DNA of 64,000 bases from Actinomycetota bacterium (GTDB lineage Bacteria; Actinomycetota; Acidimicrobiia; Acidimicrobiales; JAMCPD01), in assembly GCA_023379935.1 (NCBI GenBank), contig JAMCPD010000009.1, positions 18,083 to 82,082 of the forward strand, in the 5' to 3' direction. This document shows positions 26,126 to 34,535 of the stretch, piece by piece (the stretch's first letter is position 1; each line of letters starts with the position of its first letter). The notes beneath the pieces are model-generated. The model made no database searches. It saw only the letters and a program-made list of their open reading frames with translations, and was not told where the DNA came from. The position numbers were made by a program, and so were the translations under genes.

Positions 26126-26952
26126 GGTTCGTAACCTTTCTCTTCCAGTTGATTGATTAAGTCAGCTGAACCGCTGACTACCAATGTGCCATCCACCATT
26201 ATGTGTACTTTGTCGGGTATCAACTCGGGAAGTAACTCGTCAAATATACGACGGTAATGTGTAATAAGCAGTATTGTCATGTTCGGCAAGGTGGAGCGTA
26301 CCAGCTTGATCCCCTTTGCAACTACCCTCAAGGCGTCAATATCAAGTCCCGAGTCGGTTTCATCCAGTATGGCCAGCTCAGGTTGTAAGACAGCCATCTG
26401 TAAGATTTCGTTTTTCTTTTTTTCCCCACCGGAAAGCCCTTCGTTCAGATAATGTTTGGAAGGTTTAAAAGAGCCGGACAGATCGGAAGATCGAGAAGGA
26501 GAGGCGTCAAACTCAAGTTTTTCCATCCACTCATCCATCAAAAGTCTGATTTCCAGAGTTGAGATATCCATTTGCTTGCGTTTTGATAAAGCTTGGCGCA
26601 AGAACTGTATCATTGGTACGCCGGTAACTTCTGTAGGATACTGGAATGCCAGGAAGATGCCGAGCTGTGCTCTTTTGTCTGTGGCCAACGAGGTGATGTC
26701 CTCACCTTTGAACAGTATCTTCCCCTTGATTATCCGATAAGTTGGATCCCCCAGCAGTGTTTTAGCCAAACCTGATTTTCCTGCACCGTTTGGGCCCATG
26801 AGGGCATGGAACTCCCCTTCTTGCAAGGTAAGATTTATGTTGTGCAGGAGTGAGGTCGATTCAGCCATGACCGGTGCCGGCGGCGATTTAGACGGTTCGG
26901 TTACTGTTTTTACCTCAACATGAAGGTCTTCGATTTGTAAAAGTGCAGACAT
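26098..26952 (-). CDS. sufC: Fe-S assembly ATPase SufC
   Basis: ABC-type ATPase of the SUF complex, about 284 residues from ATG 26952 (MSALLQIEDLHVEV). Walker A GPNGAGKSG, Q-loop FLAFQYPTEVTGVPM, signature LSGGEKKKNEILQ and Walker B LAILDETDSGLDIDALR are the SufC-specific forms. An insert (EVKTVTEPSKSPPAPVMAES) lengthens the first strand pair. I prefer the 26952 start because a -10 box sits 8 nt before it and the family begins there. SufB and SufD, its partners, are not in the window. Confidence 0.93.
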   Translation of the reverse strand: MSALLQIEDLHVEVKTVTEPSKSPPAPVMAESTSLLHNINLTLQEGEFHALMGPNGAGKSGLAKTLLGDPTYRIIKGKILFKGEDITSLATDKRAQLGIFLAFQYPTEVTGVPMIQFLRQALSKRKQMDISTLEIRLLMDEWMEKLEFDASPSRSSDLSGSFKPSKHYLNEGLSGGEKKKNEILQMAVLQPELAILDETDSGLDIDALRVVAKGIKLVRSTLPNMTILLITHYRRIFDELLPELIPDKVHIMVDGTLVVSGSADLINQLEEKGYEPWRNLTSVV

Positions 26953-26959
26953 GACAGAT

Positions 26960-26965
26960 AGTATA
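26960..26965 (-). promoter_or_regulatory. -10 box of the suf operon, leaderless
   Basis: TATACT on the minus strand at -13 to -8 from the sufC ATG (26952), with no Shine-Dalgarno between. This fits a leaderless transcript for sufC-sufS-sufU. Confidence 0.5.
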
Positions 26966-27183
26966 ACAGCATAGGTGGGGCTATGCACCGGTAACTTCTT
27001 AGAGCAGTTTGGTTAGAATTACAGTCTTTCGCCCCTAGTGGTTATTTGCTAATTATAGTAAACTTGTAATAATGTAAGGTTAGAAGCATAACTTGGTATG
27101 TTTGTATAGTTTAATGTGTTTATTTCGTAGGTGAATATATAGAGGCATTGTATGTACAGATGTATTATAGATGTAGTTACTAT

Positions 27184-27213
27184 TTGACAAATAACATTTA
27201 TTTTAGATAAAAT
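27184..27213 (+). promoter_or_regulatory. Promoter and candidate Fur-type operator
   Basis: TTGACA (27184-27189), 18-bp spacer, TAAAAT (27208-27213). A perfect 6-3-6 inverted repeat, AAATAA and TTATTT (27189-27203), fills the spacer. The A+T-rich palindrome over the core promoter is what a Fur/PerR autoregulatory site would look like. AAGGTAGG, 12-19 nt before the ATG, may serve as ribosome site. Confidence 0.6.
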
Positions 27214-27234
27214 ATAAGGTAGGTTGAAGATCCC

Positions 27235-27744
27235 ATGAAAACTCCAGAAGAATTAACTGATTTGTTCCATCAAACAGGACGTAGAATTACTGCACAAAGG
27301 CAGTGCGTGTTTCGTATCTTAGAACATAACGAAACGCACCCTTCGGCAGATCAAATATATGTTGAAGCTATGAAGCGACTCGGCACGGTGTCTCTCAAGA
27401 CTATCTATCAGACTTTAAACGATCTGACGGAACTGGGGGAGATATCGCTGCTGCAGTTGGGTACAGGTCAAGCTCGTTTTGACCCGAATATAGAAGCAGT
27501 TCATCATCACCTTGTATGTCGCATGTGTGGTACAATAATTGATTTACATGTTGATATCGATTCCCCAAAACTCCCTCCAAACGCTAACCATGGATTTGAT
27601 GTTGAGCGTGCGGAAATTGTGTTCAAAGGGGTATGTCCTGATTGTAAGAACAAAAAGACGCGTAGAAACAATATAACCAAGACCCATGAAGGAAAAAGAC
27701 CGAGGAAAAAACTTTCCAAAACCACCAAATTCCAGATAAACTGA
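27235..27744 (+). CDS. Fur-family regulator (Fur/PerR type)
   Basis: A 169-residue metalloregulator. Winged helix with RRITAQRQCVFRILEHNETHPSADQIY and SLKTIYQTLNDLTELGEI, the regulatory metal ligands HHHLVCRMCG, and the structural zinc pair CRMC and CPDC. A basic C-terminal tail of about 25 residues (KKTRRNNITKTHEGKRPRKK) exceeds the usual end. The adjacent rubrerythrin gene favours a peroxide- or iron-responsive role, but Fur and PerR cannot be separated by eye. Confidence 0.9.
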   Translation: MKTPEELTDLFHQTGRRITAQRQCVFRILEHNETHPSADQIYVEAMKRLGTVSLKTIYQTLNDLTELGEISLLQLGTGQARFDPNIEAVHHHLVCRMCGTIIDLHVDIDSPKLPPNANHGFDVERAEIVFKGVCPDCKNKKTRRNNITKTHEGKRPRKKLSKTTKFQIN

Positions 27745-27795
27745 GACTGAAAGACAATCATAAGAAATAGACAACTTCGAAGGAGATAAACAAAG

Positions 27796-28215
27796 ATGCC
27801 AAAACTTGCAGGTACTAAGACCGAAGAAAACCTTAAAGCCGGGTTTGCGGGTGAAAGCCAGGCAAACCGCCGTTACTTATATTTTGCTCAAAAAGCTGAC
27901 ATAGAAGGATATCCTGATATAGCAGCACTGTTTCGTTCTGTGGGTGAGGGTGAAACAGGGCATGCTTTTGGACATTTTGATTTTTTGCTTGAAGTGGGCG
28001 ATCCGGTAACGGGCGTACATGTAGGAGATACGGAAGACAATTTACGCTCGGCGATAGAGGGGGAGACATACGAGTACTCCGAGATGTACCCCGGTTTTGC
28101 AAAAACTGCTCGTGATGAAGGGTTTGATGAGATAGCGGAATGGTTTGAAACTCTCGCAAAGGCTGAAAAGAGCCATGCCGGCCGGTTTACTCAAGGGCTT
28201 GCTTCTGTAACCTAG
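27796..28215 (+). CDS. Rubrerythrin-like diiron protein without rubredoxin domain
   Basis: A 139-residue ferritin-like four-helix protein. Diiron ligands are visible in [47 protein letters not shown] and [11 protein letters not shown]. The C-terminal rubredoxin-like CxxC pairs of classical rubrerythrin are absent, so it needs an external electron donor. It probably reduces hydrogen peroxide. A strong AAGGAGAT ribosome site precedes the ATG. It sits between the Fur regulator and an Fe-S oxidoreductase. Confidence 0.92.
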   Translation: MPKLAGTKTEENLKAGFAGESQANRRYLYFAQKADIEGYPDIAALFRSVGEGETGHAFGHFDFLLEVGDPVTGVHVGDTEDNLRSAIEGETYEYSEMYPGFAKTARDEGFDEIAEWFETLAKAEKSHAGRFTQGLASVT

Positions 28216-28325
28216 AGTATATTTGCCGCTGCATTGCAGATCTATAACTTAGCTGATCCGCGGATTGAAGTTGTTTTAGCCATACCAACTTAGACTGTGA
28301 TAACTTAAGTTCTGGTGATTCGACT

Positions 28326-29681
28326 GTGGTAACGACTTATAATCCTTCTCATCCAAGTTATTTTGATGAAACGGACTTGCACTCTGAATTGGAGCGTATT
28401 TTTGAAATATGTCACTCCTGCCGGTTGTGCTTTAATCTTTGTCCCGCTTTCCCTACCCTTTTCAACTTTATAGATGCCAATGGAGGGGATGTAAGCAAAA
28501 TGAGAGCAGAACAACAAGATCAGGTAATGTCAGAGTGCTATAACTGCAAACTTTGTTTTCTCAAGTGTCCTTATGTTCCCCCCCATGAGTGGCAGCTGGA
28601 TTTTCCCCGCGCTCAAATGAGGACACAGGCGATAATGCTGAATAAGTTCTCCAATCCCTCCGAAACTTTTGAACTGCGCAAGCGACGAAATTGGCGAAAT
28701 CTAAAGAAGCAGTTGTCTTTGCAGTTTTTCTCCCGTACCGACTTGGTTGGGAAGATGTCTGTAAGGTTCTCTTCCATTGTTAACCAAGCAATGGCACGCC
28801 CGGGTTCTTTGTTTCGTAAAGTTGCTGAAAAATCGGTTTCCTTGAGTGCCAGACGTATGTTACCCCCCTATACCCGTAATCGCTTTTCAAGTTGGTTCAA
28901 TCGGGGGGATACCAGAAGTGATGATGCCAGCGGTTGCGTTGCCAGGAAAGTTACCGTATTTCCCACCTGTCTTGTCGAATACCAAGATCCCGATATAGGG
29001 AAGGCTCTCGTAAAGGTATATGAACATAACGGTATAAACTGCAACTTGCCACAGGAGATTACTTGTTGTGGTGCCCCCTGGTTACACGGCGGTTCGGTTA
29101 AACAGTTTTTAAAAACTGCCCGAAAGAACCTAACTGCTTTGTTGCCGGAGATACGTATGGGCCGTGATATAGTCGTTCCACAACCTACATGCGCCTATGT
29201 TATTAAGAAGGATTACCCCTTATACCTCGCGATCCCAGAGGCACAAATCTTGGCGAATCATACTTTTGATGCCATGGAGTACCTGATGCGCTCCGCCAAG
29301 TCGGATCCTGATCTGATTGATACCGGTTTTACCGGTGTGATACCGCAAAAAGTGCTTTATCACACCCCATGCCATCTAAGAGCACAAAACATTGGCCTTC
29401 CGGCAAGGGATCTGCTTAAACTGACCGGTGCAAAGGTTGAGCTGGTTCAGCAATGTTCCGGAGTCGATGGGACATGGGGGTATAAGGAACAGAACTACAC
29501 TTTGTCGAAGGAGGTTGCATTTAAGTTGTCAGAGGTTCTTAAAAAAAAGGGAGAAGGCGTGTTATGTGGTGATTGCCATCTGGCTAATTACGCAATCTAT
29601 GAGGAAAGCGGCAACAAAACACTGCCGCTTCATCCAATACAAATTTTAGCTGCAGCTTATGGACTGCTTGATGATGAATAG
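28326..29681 (+). CDS. HdrD/GlpC-like iron-sulfur oxidoreductase
   Basis: A 451-residue protein with two N-terminal [4Fe-4S] motifs (CHSCRLCFNLCP and CYNCKLCFLKCP) and two CCG-type domains (TCCGAPWLHGG and the variant CSGVDGTWG after HTPCHLRAQNIGLPA). This is the architecture of heterodisulfide reductase D, GlpC and glycolate oxidase Fe-S subunits. In the second CCG motif the Cys-Cys pair is replaced by QQCSG. Together with rubrerythrin upstream and DUF3501 downstream it likely forms an electron-transfer set, perhaps supplying electrons to the rubrerythrin; that link is inference. It starts with GTG. Confidence 0.88.
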   Translation: MVTTYNPSHPSYFDETDLHSELERIFEICHSCRLCFNLCPAFPTLFNFIDANGGDVSKMRAEQQDQVMSECYNCKLCFLKCPYVPPHEWQLDFPRAQMRTQAIMLNKFSNPSETFELRKRRNWRNLKKQLSLQFFSRTDLVGKMSVRFSSIVNQAMARPGSLFRKVAEKSVSLSARRMLPPYTRNRFSSWFNRGDTRSDDASGCVARKVTVFPTCLVEYQDPDIGKALVKVYEHNGINCNLPQEITCCGAPWLHGGSVKQFLKTARKNLTALLPEIRMGRDIVVPQPTCAYVIKKDYPLYLAIPEAQILANHTFDAMEYLMRSAKSDPDLIDTGFTGVIPQKVLYHTPCHLRAQNIGLPARDLLKLTGAKVELVQQCSGVDGTWGYKEQNYTLSKEVAFKLSEVLKKKGEGVLCGDCHLANYAIYEESGNKTLPLHPIQILAAAYGLLDDE

Positions 29682-29701
29682 ATCGGTATCATAACCGGAT
29701 T

Positions 29702-30325
29702 ATGGATAGTTCTAGGCGCAGCTCAAACTGGTTAACTCTAGCTGATATATCAGACTTGAGGGCTTATGAAAGGCAAAGGAACTCTTTTCGCTCTGAGATT
29801 ATAGCGTTGAAGAAGTTACGGCGAATCAGTGTGGGGCCCTTTGTCAGTTTGTTGTTTGAAAATCGCAGTACAATCCGTTTTCAGATTCAGGAGATGGCAA
29901 GAGTCGAAAAAATGTCAACAGATATCCAGTTGCTTGAGGAGTTGGATGCTTACAATCCTCTCATCTCGGGGCCGGGTGAACTTGTAGCCACCATGATGAT
30001 AGAACTTACCACGGAGGCTGACCTTAGAATCTGGCTTGGAAAACTTGTCGGTATAGAACGTAAGGTTCAGCTGGTTATCGGGGATGCCAAGAGCGCGCTT
30101 AGTGAAAAAGTGATACCGGGGGTTCCCGATGAATCGCATGATGCGAATTTAACCCGTCAAGACGTGACATCTTCCCTACATTATTTACATTTTTACCTAA
30201 CTGACAGTGATGTTGAAAGCTTTTCTGTTTCTGATGTAAGGTTGGAGATATCCCACAGTGAATACAGCTATTCTGCTATTATCAGTAGTGAGACCAAGCA
30301 GTCGTTACTTGATGACCTGCTGTAG
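29702..30325 (+). CDS. DUF3501-family protein
   Basis: A 207-residue protein without known domains other than the DUF3501 pattern (LTLADISDLRAYERQRNSFR, RRISVGPFVSLLFENRSTIR, QIQEMARVEK, then ELDAYNPLISGPGELVATMM). No signal peptide or membrane segment. It starts 20 nt after the Fe-S oxidoreductase, and the same trio (rubrerythrin, CCG-domain Fe-S protein, DUF3501) is a recurring neighbourhood in bacteria as far as I remember. Biochemical role unknown. Confidence 0.85.
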   Translation: MDSSRRSSNWLTLADISDLRAYERQRNSFRSEIIALKKLRRISVGPFVSLLFENRSTIRFQIQEMARVEKMSTDIQLLEELDAYNPLISGPGELVATMMIELTTEADLRIWLGKLVGIERKVQLVIGDAKSALSEKVIPGVPDESHDANLTRQDVTSSLHYLHFYLTDSDVESFSVSDVRLEISHSEYSYSAIISSETKQSLLDDLL

Positions 30326-30638
30326 TGTTACTTGCAATAATTTGAAGCGCTTGGCTGGTGGTTTCTGTAAGTTCCTGGCCGATGACTCCTGAAATAACTA
30401 CTCTGCCATGGGCGAACCTTTAGGCTATCTCACCTGCGGTCTTGAGCTACACGAGATGAGCTCTTTAGAGTCCGCGGAAATATCGGATGAGTTATTTTTA
30501 ATAGTAGCGAAAAAATAAATTAAAATTTTTTTCTATAATTTTTCTATTTTTACTGGACAACTTCTATGTTGTTAAGTCATACTATAAAAACTGCTTTTGT
30601 AGTGGGATCTGTTTGAGGGTTTACCATTATTTAGCTGT

Positions 30639-30675
30639 TAAATTACCGGGTTGGTAAGGTAAATTACCGGGTTGG
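30639..30675 (+). repeat. 16-bp direct repeat with 21-bp period
   Basis: TAAATTACCGGGTTGG at 30639-30654 and again at 30660-30675, identical, 21 bp apart (two helical turns, same face of the DNA). Position about 120-155 bp before the whiB start suggests paired binding sites for an activator or repressor. Confidence 0.85.
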
Positions 30676-30681
30676 CGAATG

Positions 30682-30710
30682 GTTGATAAGTTATATAGAG
30701 AGTTATCAAC
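30682..30710. promoter_or_regulatory. Inverted repeat upstream of whiB
   Basis: GTTGATAA (30682-30689) and TTATCAAC (30703-30710) are perfect 8-bp arms with a 13-bp A+T-rich spacer. Each arm also resembles a DnaA box (TTATCAACA at 30703-30711 differs from TTATCCACA by one base), so either an operator or a pair of DnaA sites. Confidence 0.5.
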
Positions 30711-30795
30711 AAAGCAAGAAGGTTAATGCTATATTAATATAATAGTAGAATAGTTTATTATAAGGAATACTTGTTATAAGGAAAGCGAAGAAAAT

Positions 30796-31038
30796 ATGAG
30801 TGTTGCAAGGAACCTTGTGTGGCGACAACAAGCAGCATGCAGGGGTGTTGATTCTAAGATATTTTATCCTCTCACTGAAGAGGAGGCACAAGAGGCTAAG
30901 TTTATCTGCGCGCAGTGCACTGTACGCAAGGCCTGCACCGAATATGCCATGAGGAACTATGAACGTAATGGTGTTTGGGGCGGGATGACTGAGAGAGAAC
31001 GTCGGCGTATTTTTCGTCAACGTCGTCAGTCTGCTTGA
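30796..31038 (+). CDS. whiB: WhiB-family [4Fe-4S] transcription factor
   Basis: An 80-residue actinobacterial regulator. Four cysteines in the order C, CxxC, C (AACRGVD, ICAQCTVRKACTEYA) hold the cluster; the G(V/I)WGG turn (GVWGGMTERERR) and a basic tail follow. WhiB proteins bind the principal sigma factor and respond to redox or NO. The next gene starts within its stop codon (TTGA), an unusual partner. The long upstream region with repeats argues for tight control. Confidence 0.93.
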   Translation: MSVARNLVWRQQAACRGVDSKIFYPLTEEEAQEAKFICAQCTVRKACTEYAMRNYERNGVWGGMTERERRRIFRQRRQSA

Positions 31039-32216
31039 TCGTGAATTTTGATCTACCCGATGACCTCCTTGAGCTTCGTAACATGGTACGTAGACTTGCC
31101 AGGGATCGTGTACGCGTAAGAGCCAGAGAGATAGACACTACAGGGGAGTATCCCCAAGACCTGTTTGACCTTTTCAGAGATACCGGTTTAACCGGTATCG
31201 GCATTCCAAAGGAGTATGGTGGATCTTCAGCCGGGGTTTTGGGGATGGTAATAGCAATTGAAGAGATTGCCAAGTATTCCAATACAGCAGCTCTTATGCT
31301 CCTTCTTACGCGTCTGGCGACTGGTCCGATAATAATAGCGGGCTCAGAGGAACAAAAGTCCGCTTATCTGAGCGATATTGCCAACGGTGTCAAAAGAGCG
31401 TCATTCGGGCTTTCTGAACCGCAAGCCGGCAGTGATGTAATGGGAATAAGGACACAGGCGAAACCGCATCCGACCCGTGACGGTTACTGGATATTGAACG
31501 GGACTAAATGTTGGATGTCGGGAGTCGCTCAAGCCGACTGGTATACAATTTTTGCCAAAACCAAAGAAGCGTCCAGCCGTGCACACGATTCCATAACAGC
31601 TTTTATTGTTCATCGCGAGTGGGAAGGAGTAAGCGTAGGCCGTTTGGATAATAAAATGGGTGTACGCGGCGTAGATACCGGTGAGCTCATACTGACGGAT
31701 GTAGAAGTTCCGCCAAACTCCGTGATAGGGGATGTTGGAGGTTTCAAACTGGCCATGTTGGGGCTGAACTCTATGAGGCCCGCGGTTGCTGCCAGGGGGA
31801 TTGGATTAGCGGAGGGTGCGGTGATGTACGCAACACAGTATGTACAGTCCAGGGAGGCTTTTGGTAAGAACTTGGCTGATTTTCAAGGGATGCAGTGGGA
31901 GATAGCGAAGCTAGCATGCGAGATAGAAGCAGCCAGGTTACTTACCTATAAAGCGGCATGGCTCGTAGATAAAGGATGTTTTGATAAACAGTGGGTACCG
32001 TATCTCTCAATGGCAAAATACTATGCAACCGAATTGGCGGTCAAGGCTTCCAATTTGGCACTGCAAATGCTGGGTGCATCAGGATATATGAAAGATCAAC
32101 CAACCGAGATGTGGTACAGAGATGCCAAGCAGTTAACTATAGTTGAGGGGACATCACAAATACAGTTGGGATTAATCGCAAAAGGAGTATTGGATCATGA
32201 CCTCTGGTGGGACTAG
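31035..32216 (+). CDS. Acyl-CoA dehydrogenase
   Basis: A 393-residue FAD enzyme. SFGLSEPQAGSDVMGIRTQA and WILNGTKCWMSGVAQADW form the flavin and substrate pocket, and the catalytic Glu is in TIVEGTSQIQLG. The start is TTG at 31035, overlapping the whiB stop, or GTG at 31041 two codons later. The 3' end overlaps trpD by 20 nt, so whiB, this gene and trpD may be one transcript. Confidence 0.9.
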   Translation: MIVNFDLPDDLLELRNMVRRLARDRVRVRAREIDTTGEYPQDLFDLFRDTGLTGIGIPKEYGGSSAGVLGMVIAIEEIAKYSNTAALMLLLTRLATGPIIIAGSEEQKSAYLSDIANGVKRASFGLSEPQAGSDVMGIRTQAKPHPTRDGYWILNGTKCWMSGVAQADWYTIFAKTKEASSRAHDSITAFIVHREWEGVSVGRLDNKMGVRGVDTGELILTDVEVPPNSVIGDVGGFKLAMLGLNSMRPAVAARGIGLAEGAVMYATQYVQSREAFGKNLADFQGMQWEIAKLACEIEAARLLTYKAAWLVDKGCFDKQWVPYLSMAKYYATELAVKASNLALQMLGASGYMKDQPTEMWYRDAKQLTIVEGTSQIQLGLIAKGVLDHDLWWD

Positions 32217-33309
32217 CGAGACCGGCACCGTTAACGAGACCTCTGGTGGGATTGAGACTACCTGGTCTGCGGTTCTTAGTCGTTTGATTGATGGTTCGGA
32301 CTTAAGTATGCAAGAAGCCGAAGCGCTGTGCACTGAACTTCTTGTCTCCAAAGCCAGTCCTGTACGCACTGCGGCTTTCTTGGTCGCCCTTCAGTCGAAG
32401 GGTGTTACCAGCCAAGAAATGCTTGGTATGGTGCGTTCAATGTTGTTGCTTGCCGACAAGGTTCCGTTGCCCTCAAATATCAGTTCGGACCAGGTGCTGG
32501 ATACTTGCGGAACAGGGGGTGATCGCCTTTCAACATTGAATATTTCTACGATAGTTGCTTTTGTTGCTGCGGGAGCCGGTGCTACTGTTTGCAAGCACGG
32601 TAATCGGGCGGCCTCTTCGGCGTCGGGTTCCGCCGATCTGCTTGAAGCACTTGGTGTTGTGGTAAACCTTGGTCCTTCTGCAGTGGCGGAGTGCATTAAA
32701 GAAACGGGTATGGGGTTTTGTTTCGCACCGCGTTTTCATCCTTCAATGGCAAACGTAGCTCCTGTGAGAAAAGAGCTTGGAGTTTCGACTATTTTCAATT
32801 TCCTTGGTCCTTTGACCAATCCGGCAGGAGCTAAACGCCAGCTTATAGGCGTCAGCAATCCTAGCATGGCTCCTAAGATGATGGATGTACTTATACAACA
32901 GGGTTCTCAGCATACAATGGTTGTCTATGGCAAAGAGGGATTGGATGAACTGTCTGTTATTGGAGCCTCAGCTGTACTGGAGTTTGACAGGAAACATGAT
33001 AATGTGCCGAGACATTATGAGCTTAATCCACTCGAGTTTGGAATTATGCCGGCCAAACTGGACGATTTAAAAGGTGGAGATGCGGGGTATAACGCTGAAT
33101 TGACTATTAAGATCTTAGAGGGTGAAGCCGGTCCGCGCCGTGATTGCATCCTACTCAATGCCGCAGCAGCTTTGGTGGTTGCGGACAAGGCGCCGGACAT
33201 TAAAGAAGGGCTTGGCCTTGCCGCCAGCTCCATAGATTCCGGTGCGGCCAAAGCGGTATTGGACAAACTGATAGCAGTTTCACAGATGGTGAAACGTCAA
33301 GAAGGTTAA
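32197..33309 (+). CDS. trpD: Anthranilate phosphoribosyltransferase
   Basis: Second step of tryptophan synthesis: transfers phosphoribosyl from PRPP to anthranilate. Motifs: DTCGTGGDRLSTLNIST (PRPP loop, from about residue 102), KHGNRAASS, and FCFAPRFHPSMANVAPVRKELG (anthranilate site). The 370-residue length includes a Thr/Gly/Ser-rich N-terminal extension of about 20 residues, which falls partly on the acyl-CoA dehydrogenase overlap; a 13-bp direct repeat (ACCTCTGGTGGGA) occurs there. No other trp gene is in the window. Confidence 0.93.
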   Translation: MTSGGTSETGTVNETSGGIETTWSAVLSRLIDGSDLSMQEAEALCTELLVSKASPVRTAAFLVALQSKGVTSQEMLGMVRSMLLLADKVPLPSNISSDQVLDTCGTGGDRLSTLNISTIVAFVAAGAGATVCKHGNRAASSASGSADLLEALGVVVNLGPSAVAECIKETGMGFCFAPRFHPSMANVAPVRKELGVSTIFNFLGPLTNPAGAKRQLIGVSNPSMAPKMMDVLIQQGSQHTMVVYGKEGLDELSVIGASAVLEFDRKHDNVPRHYELNPLEFGIMPAKLDDLKGGDAGYNAELTIKILEGEAGPRRDCILLNAAAALVVADKAPDIKEGLGLAASSIDSGAAKAVLDKLIAVSQMVKRQEG

Positions 33310-33359
33310 ACACACTCCTCGCTTTATACAAATCACAGTGAAATAAAACCTTCGCGACA

Positions 33360-33391
33360 AAAACCCCCAGGCATAGAGTCCCAGGGGTTTT
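33360..33391. terminator. Bidirectional terminator hairpin between trpD and the lipoprotein gene
   Basis: AAAACCCC (33360-33367) pairs with GGGGTTTT (33384-33391) around a 16-nt loop that may add two more G-C pairs. The A/T ends of the stem provide a U-tract in either direction. It lies in the 139-bp gap between two converging genes. Confidence 0.75.
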
Positions 33392-33448
33392 CGAGAATGA
33401 TCGCAACCGCCACTTGTTCAATGTGCGTTGCTGTTTTTGTGTCTTTTT

Positions 33449-34426
33449 TTACAAAGAGTTCAAGGTTGAAGCTATGGCGTTGATGTCAAAGACAGTACTT
33501 CCGCTGGGCACCGTTACGCTTACAGGAACTCCGTAGCCGCTAAAGTTCATGGTCATAGTCACCTTCGGACCTCCTGTGCCTGTTGACAGTGAAAGTCCCA
33601 GTTGAGCTACACGCCCAGAACTGTCAAGAGCCACCGTTATGGGCAAAGTAGTTACCCCTCCGAGAGCCTTTTCCATAGCTGTGATATCTGATTTTTTATT
33701 TGGGTATTTTGCAAGTATGTTCGCAAGGCTTACAGTGGCGTTGTAGTTTGTCGCAGGGACACCGCCAACAGTTATCGTGCCAGTCTTGGTTGCGGCGCTG
33801 ACGGCACTCAACAGTATCGGAAACATTGCCGCCGGACTTCCCCCGTTGAATACCGCGGTAAATCCCGAAAGAGGATTACTTGATAAGCTCATTGCCACCT
33901 TGACCAGAATTCCGAGGTTTGCCAACGAAATCTTTGCCCACTGGGTGCCCGACGGGACGACGGCAGCGGCTATCTGGCCTATAGGTGCCTTAGACAGCTG
34001 AGTCCAGTTTACATAAAACTGCCAACCCGTTGAGGTATTGGTTGTAACGACATCTATGGGGCTGGTGCCAAGTTCACTGGCTAAACTACCGCCTACAGTG
34101 AGGGACAGTTGCCCGAGATTAGTTGCAAAGTCGTATGGCCCGCTTACGGTTACGGTAGTAGGTCCAGCTGCGATGGTGGTGGTTGTAGAACCGCTTGAAG
34201 CGGCAGTAGTGGTCGAGCCGCCTGAAGAAGATGATCCAGGCAGAACAGCTCCGCTGGCATTCACTACAAGGCTCATAGTCGCAGTTTTTGCAGCTATCGT
34301 TTTTGCAGCAGACGCTTGCACAGCTTTGAGTGCCGGTGATGCAGCGGCTTTAGTAGTGCTGCTACAGGCGCTCGCAGCCAATGAAATAGTGGCTAACAAT
34401 ACTCCTAGTCCGATTAACTTACGCAT
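33449..34426 (-). CDS. Secreted lipoprotein, LppX/LprG-like fold likely
   Basis: A 325-residue exported lipoprotein: signal peptide, lipobox AASAC, then a Thr/Ser/Ala-rich low-complexity stretch (residues about 68-92). Following this are alternating beta strands (TVTVSGPYDFATNLGQLSLT, YVNWTQLSK, TITVGGVPATNYNATVSLAN, VPVSVTVPSGSTVFDIN) that resemble the LppX_LprAFG lipid-carrier family. The Thr-rich insertion in the middle of the fold is unusual. A canonical AGGAGG (34443-34438, minus strand) lies 11 nt before the ATG. Confidence 0.65.
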   Translation of the reverse strand: MRKLIGLGVLLATISLAASACSSTTKAAASPALKAVQASAAKTIAAKTATMSLVVNASGAVLPGSSSSGGSTTTAASSGSTTTTIAAGPTTVTVSGPYDFATNLGQLSLTVGGSLASELGTSPIDVVTTNTSTGWQFYVNWTQLSKAPIGQIAAAVVPSGTQWAKISLANLGILVKVAMSLSSNPLSGFTAVFNGGSPAAMFPILLSAVSAATKTGTITVGGVPATNYNATVSLANILAKYPNKKSDITAMEKALGGVTTLPITVALDSSGRVAQLGLSLSTGTGGPKVTMTMNFSGYGVPVSVTVPSGSTVFDINAIASTLNSL

Positions 34427-34451
34427 ATTTTATAATTCCTCCTTTGAAGGT

Positions 34452-34472
34452 CTAGTTGACAAACTTGTCTAG
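34452..34472. promoter_or_regulatory. Imperfect palindrome between the lipoprotein and YceI genes
   Basis: GACAA and TTGTC (34458-34469) are inverted around AC, flanked by CTAG on both sides (34452-34455, 34469-34472). TTGACA at 34456-34461 overlaps it and could be a rightward -35. A shared operator for the divergent pair is possible. Confidence 0.35.
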
Positions 34473-34522
34473 CCATCATAACACTATTTTGTTAATATTT
34501 GTAATAAATCTTAATATTTTCT

Positions 34523-34528
34523 TAATAT
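34523..34528 (+). promoter_or_regulatory. -10-like element for the YceI gene
   Basis: TAATAT at -13 to -8 from GTG 34536, no ribosome site. Supports a leaderless start at that GTG. Confidence 0.35.
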
Positions 34529-34535
34529 TTTTTAG

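Larger units (their letters stand above)
30326..30795. other. Long A+T-rich regulatory region upstream of whiB
   Basis: A 470-bp gap without a gene. The middle (about 30485-30560) is extremely A+T rich with runs of A and T. Nearer whiB are a spaced direct repeat (30639-30675), an inverted repeat (30682-30710), a TATAAT (30738-30743), and TTATAAGGAA twice at a 16-nt distance (30758-30767, 30774-30783), the second supplying the ribosome site of whiB. Confidence 0.75.

Noticed and set aside
30680..30715. Chromosomal replication origin
   Set aside because: DnaA-box-like arms and A+T tract are present, but there is no dnaA, dnaN or cluster of boxes; an operator is simpler.
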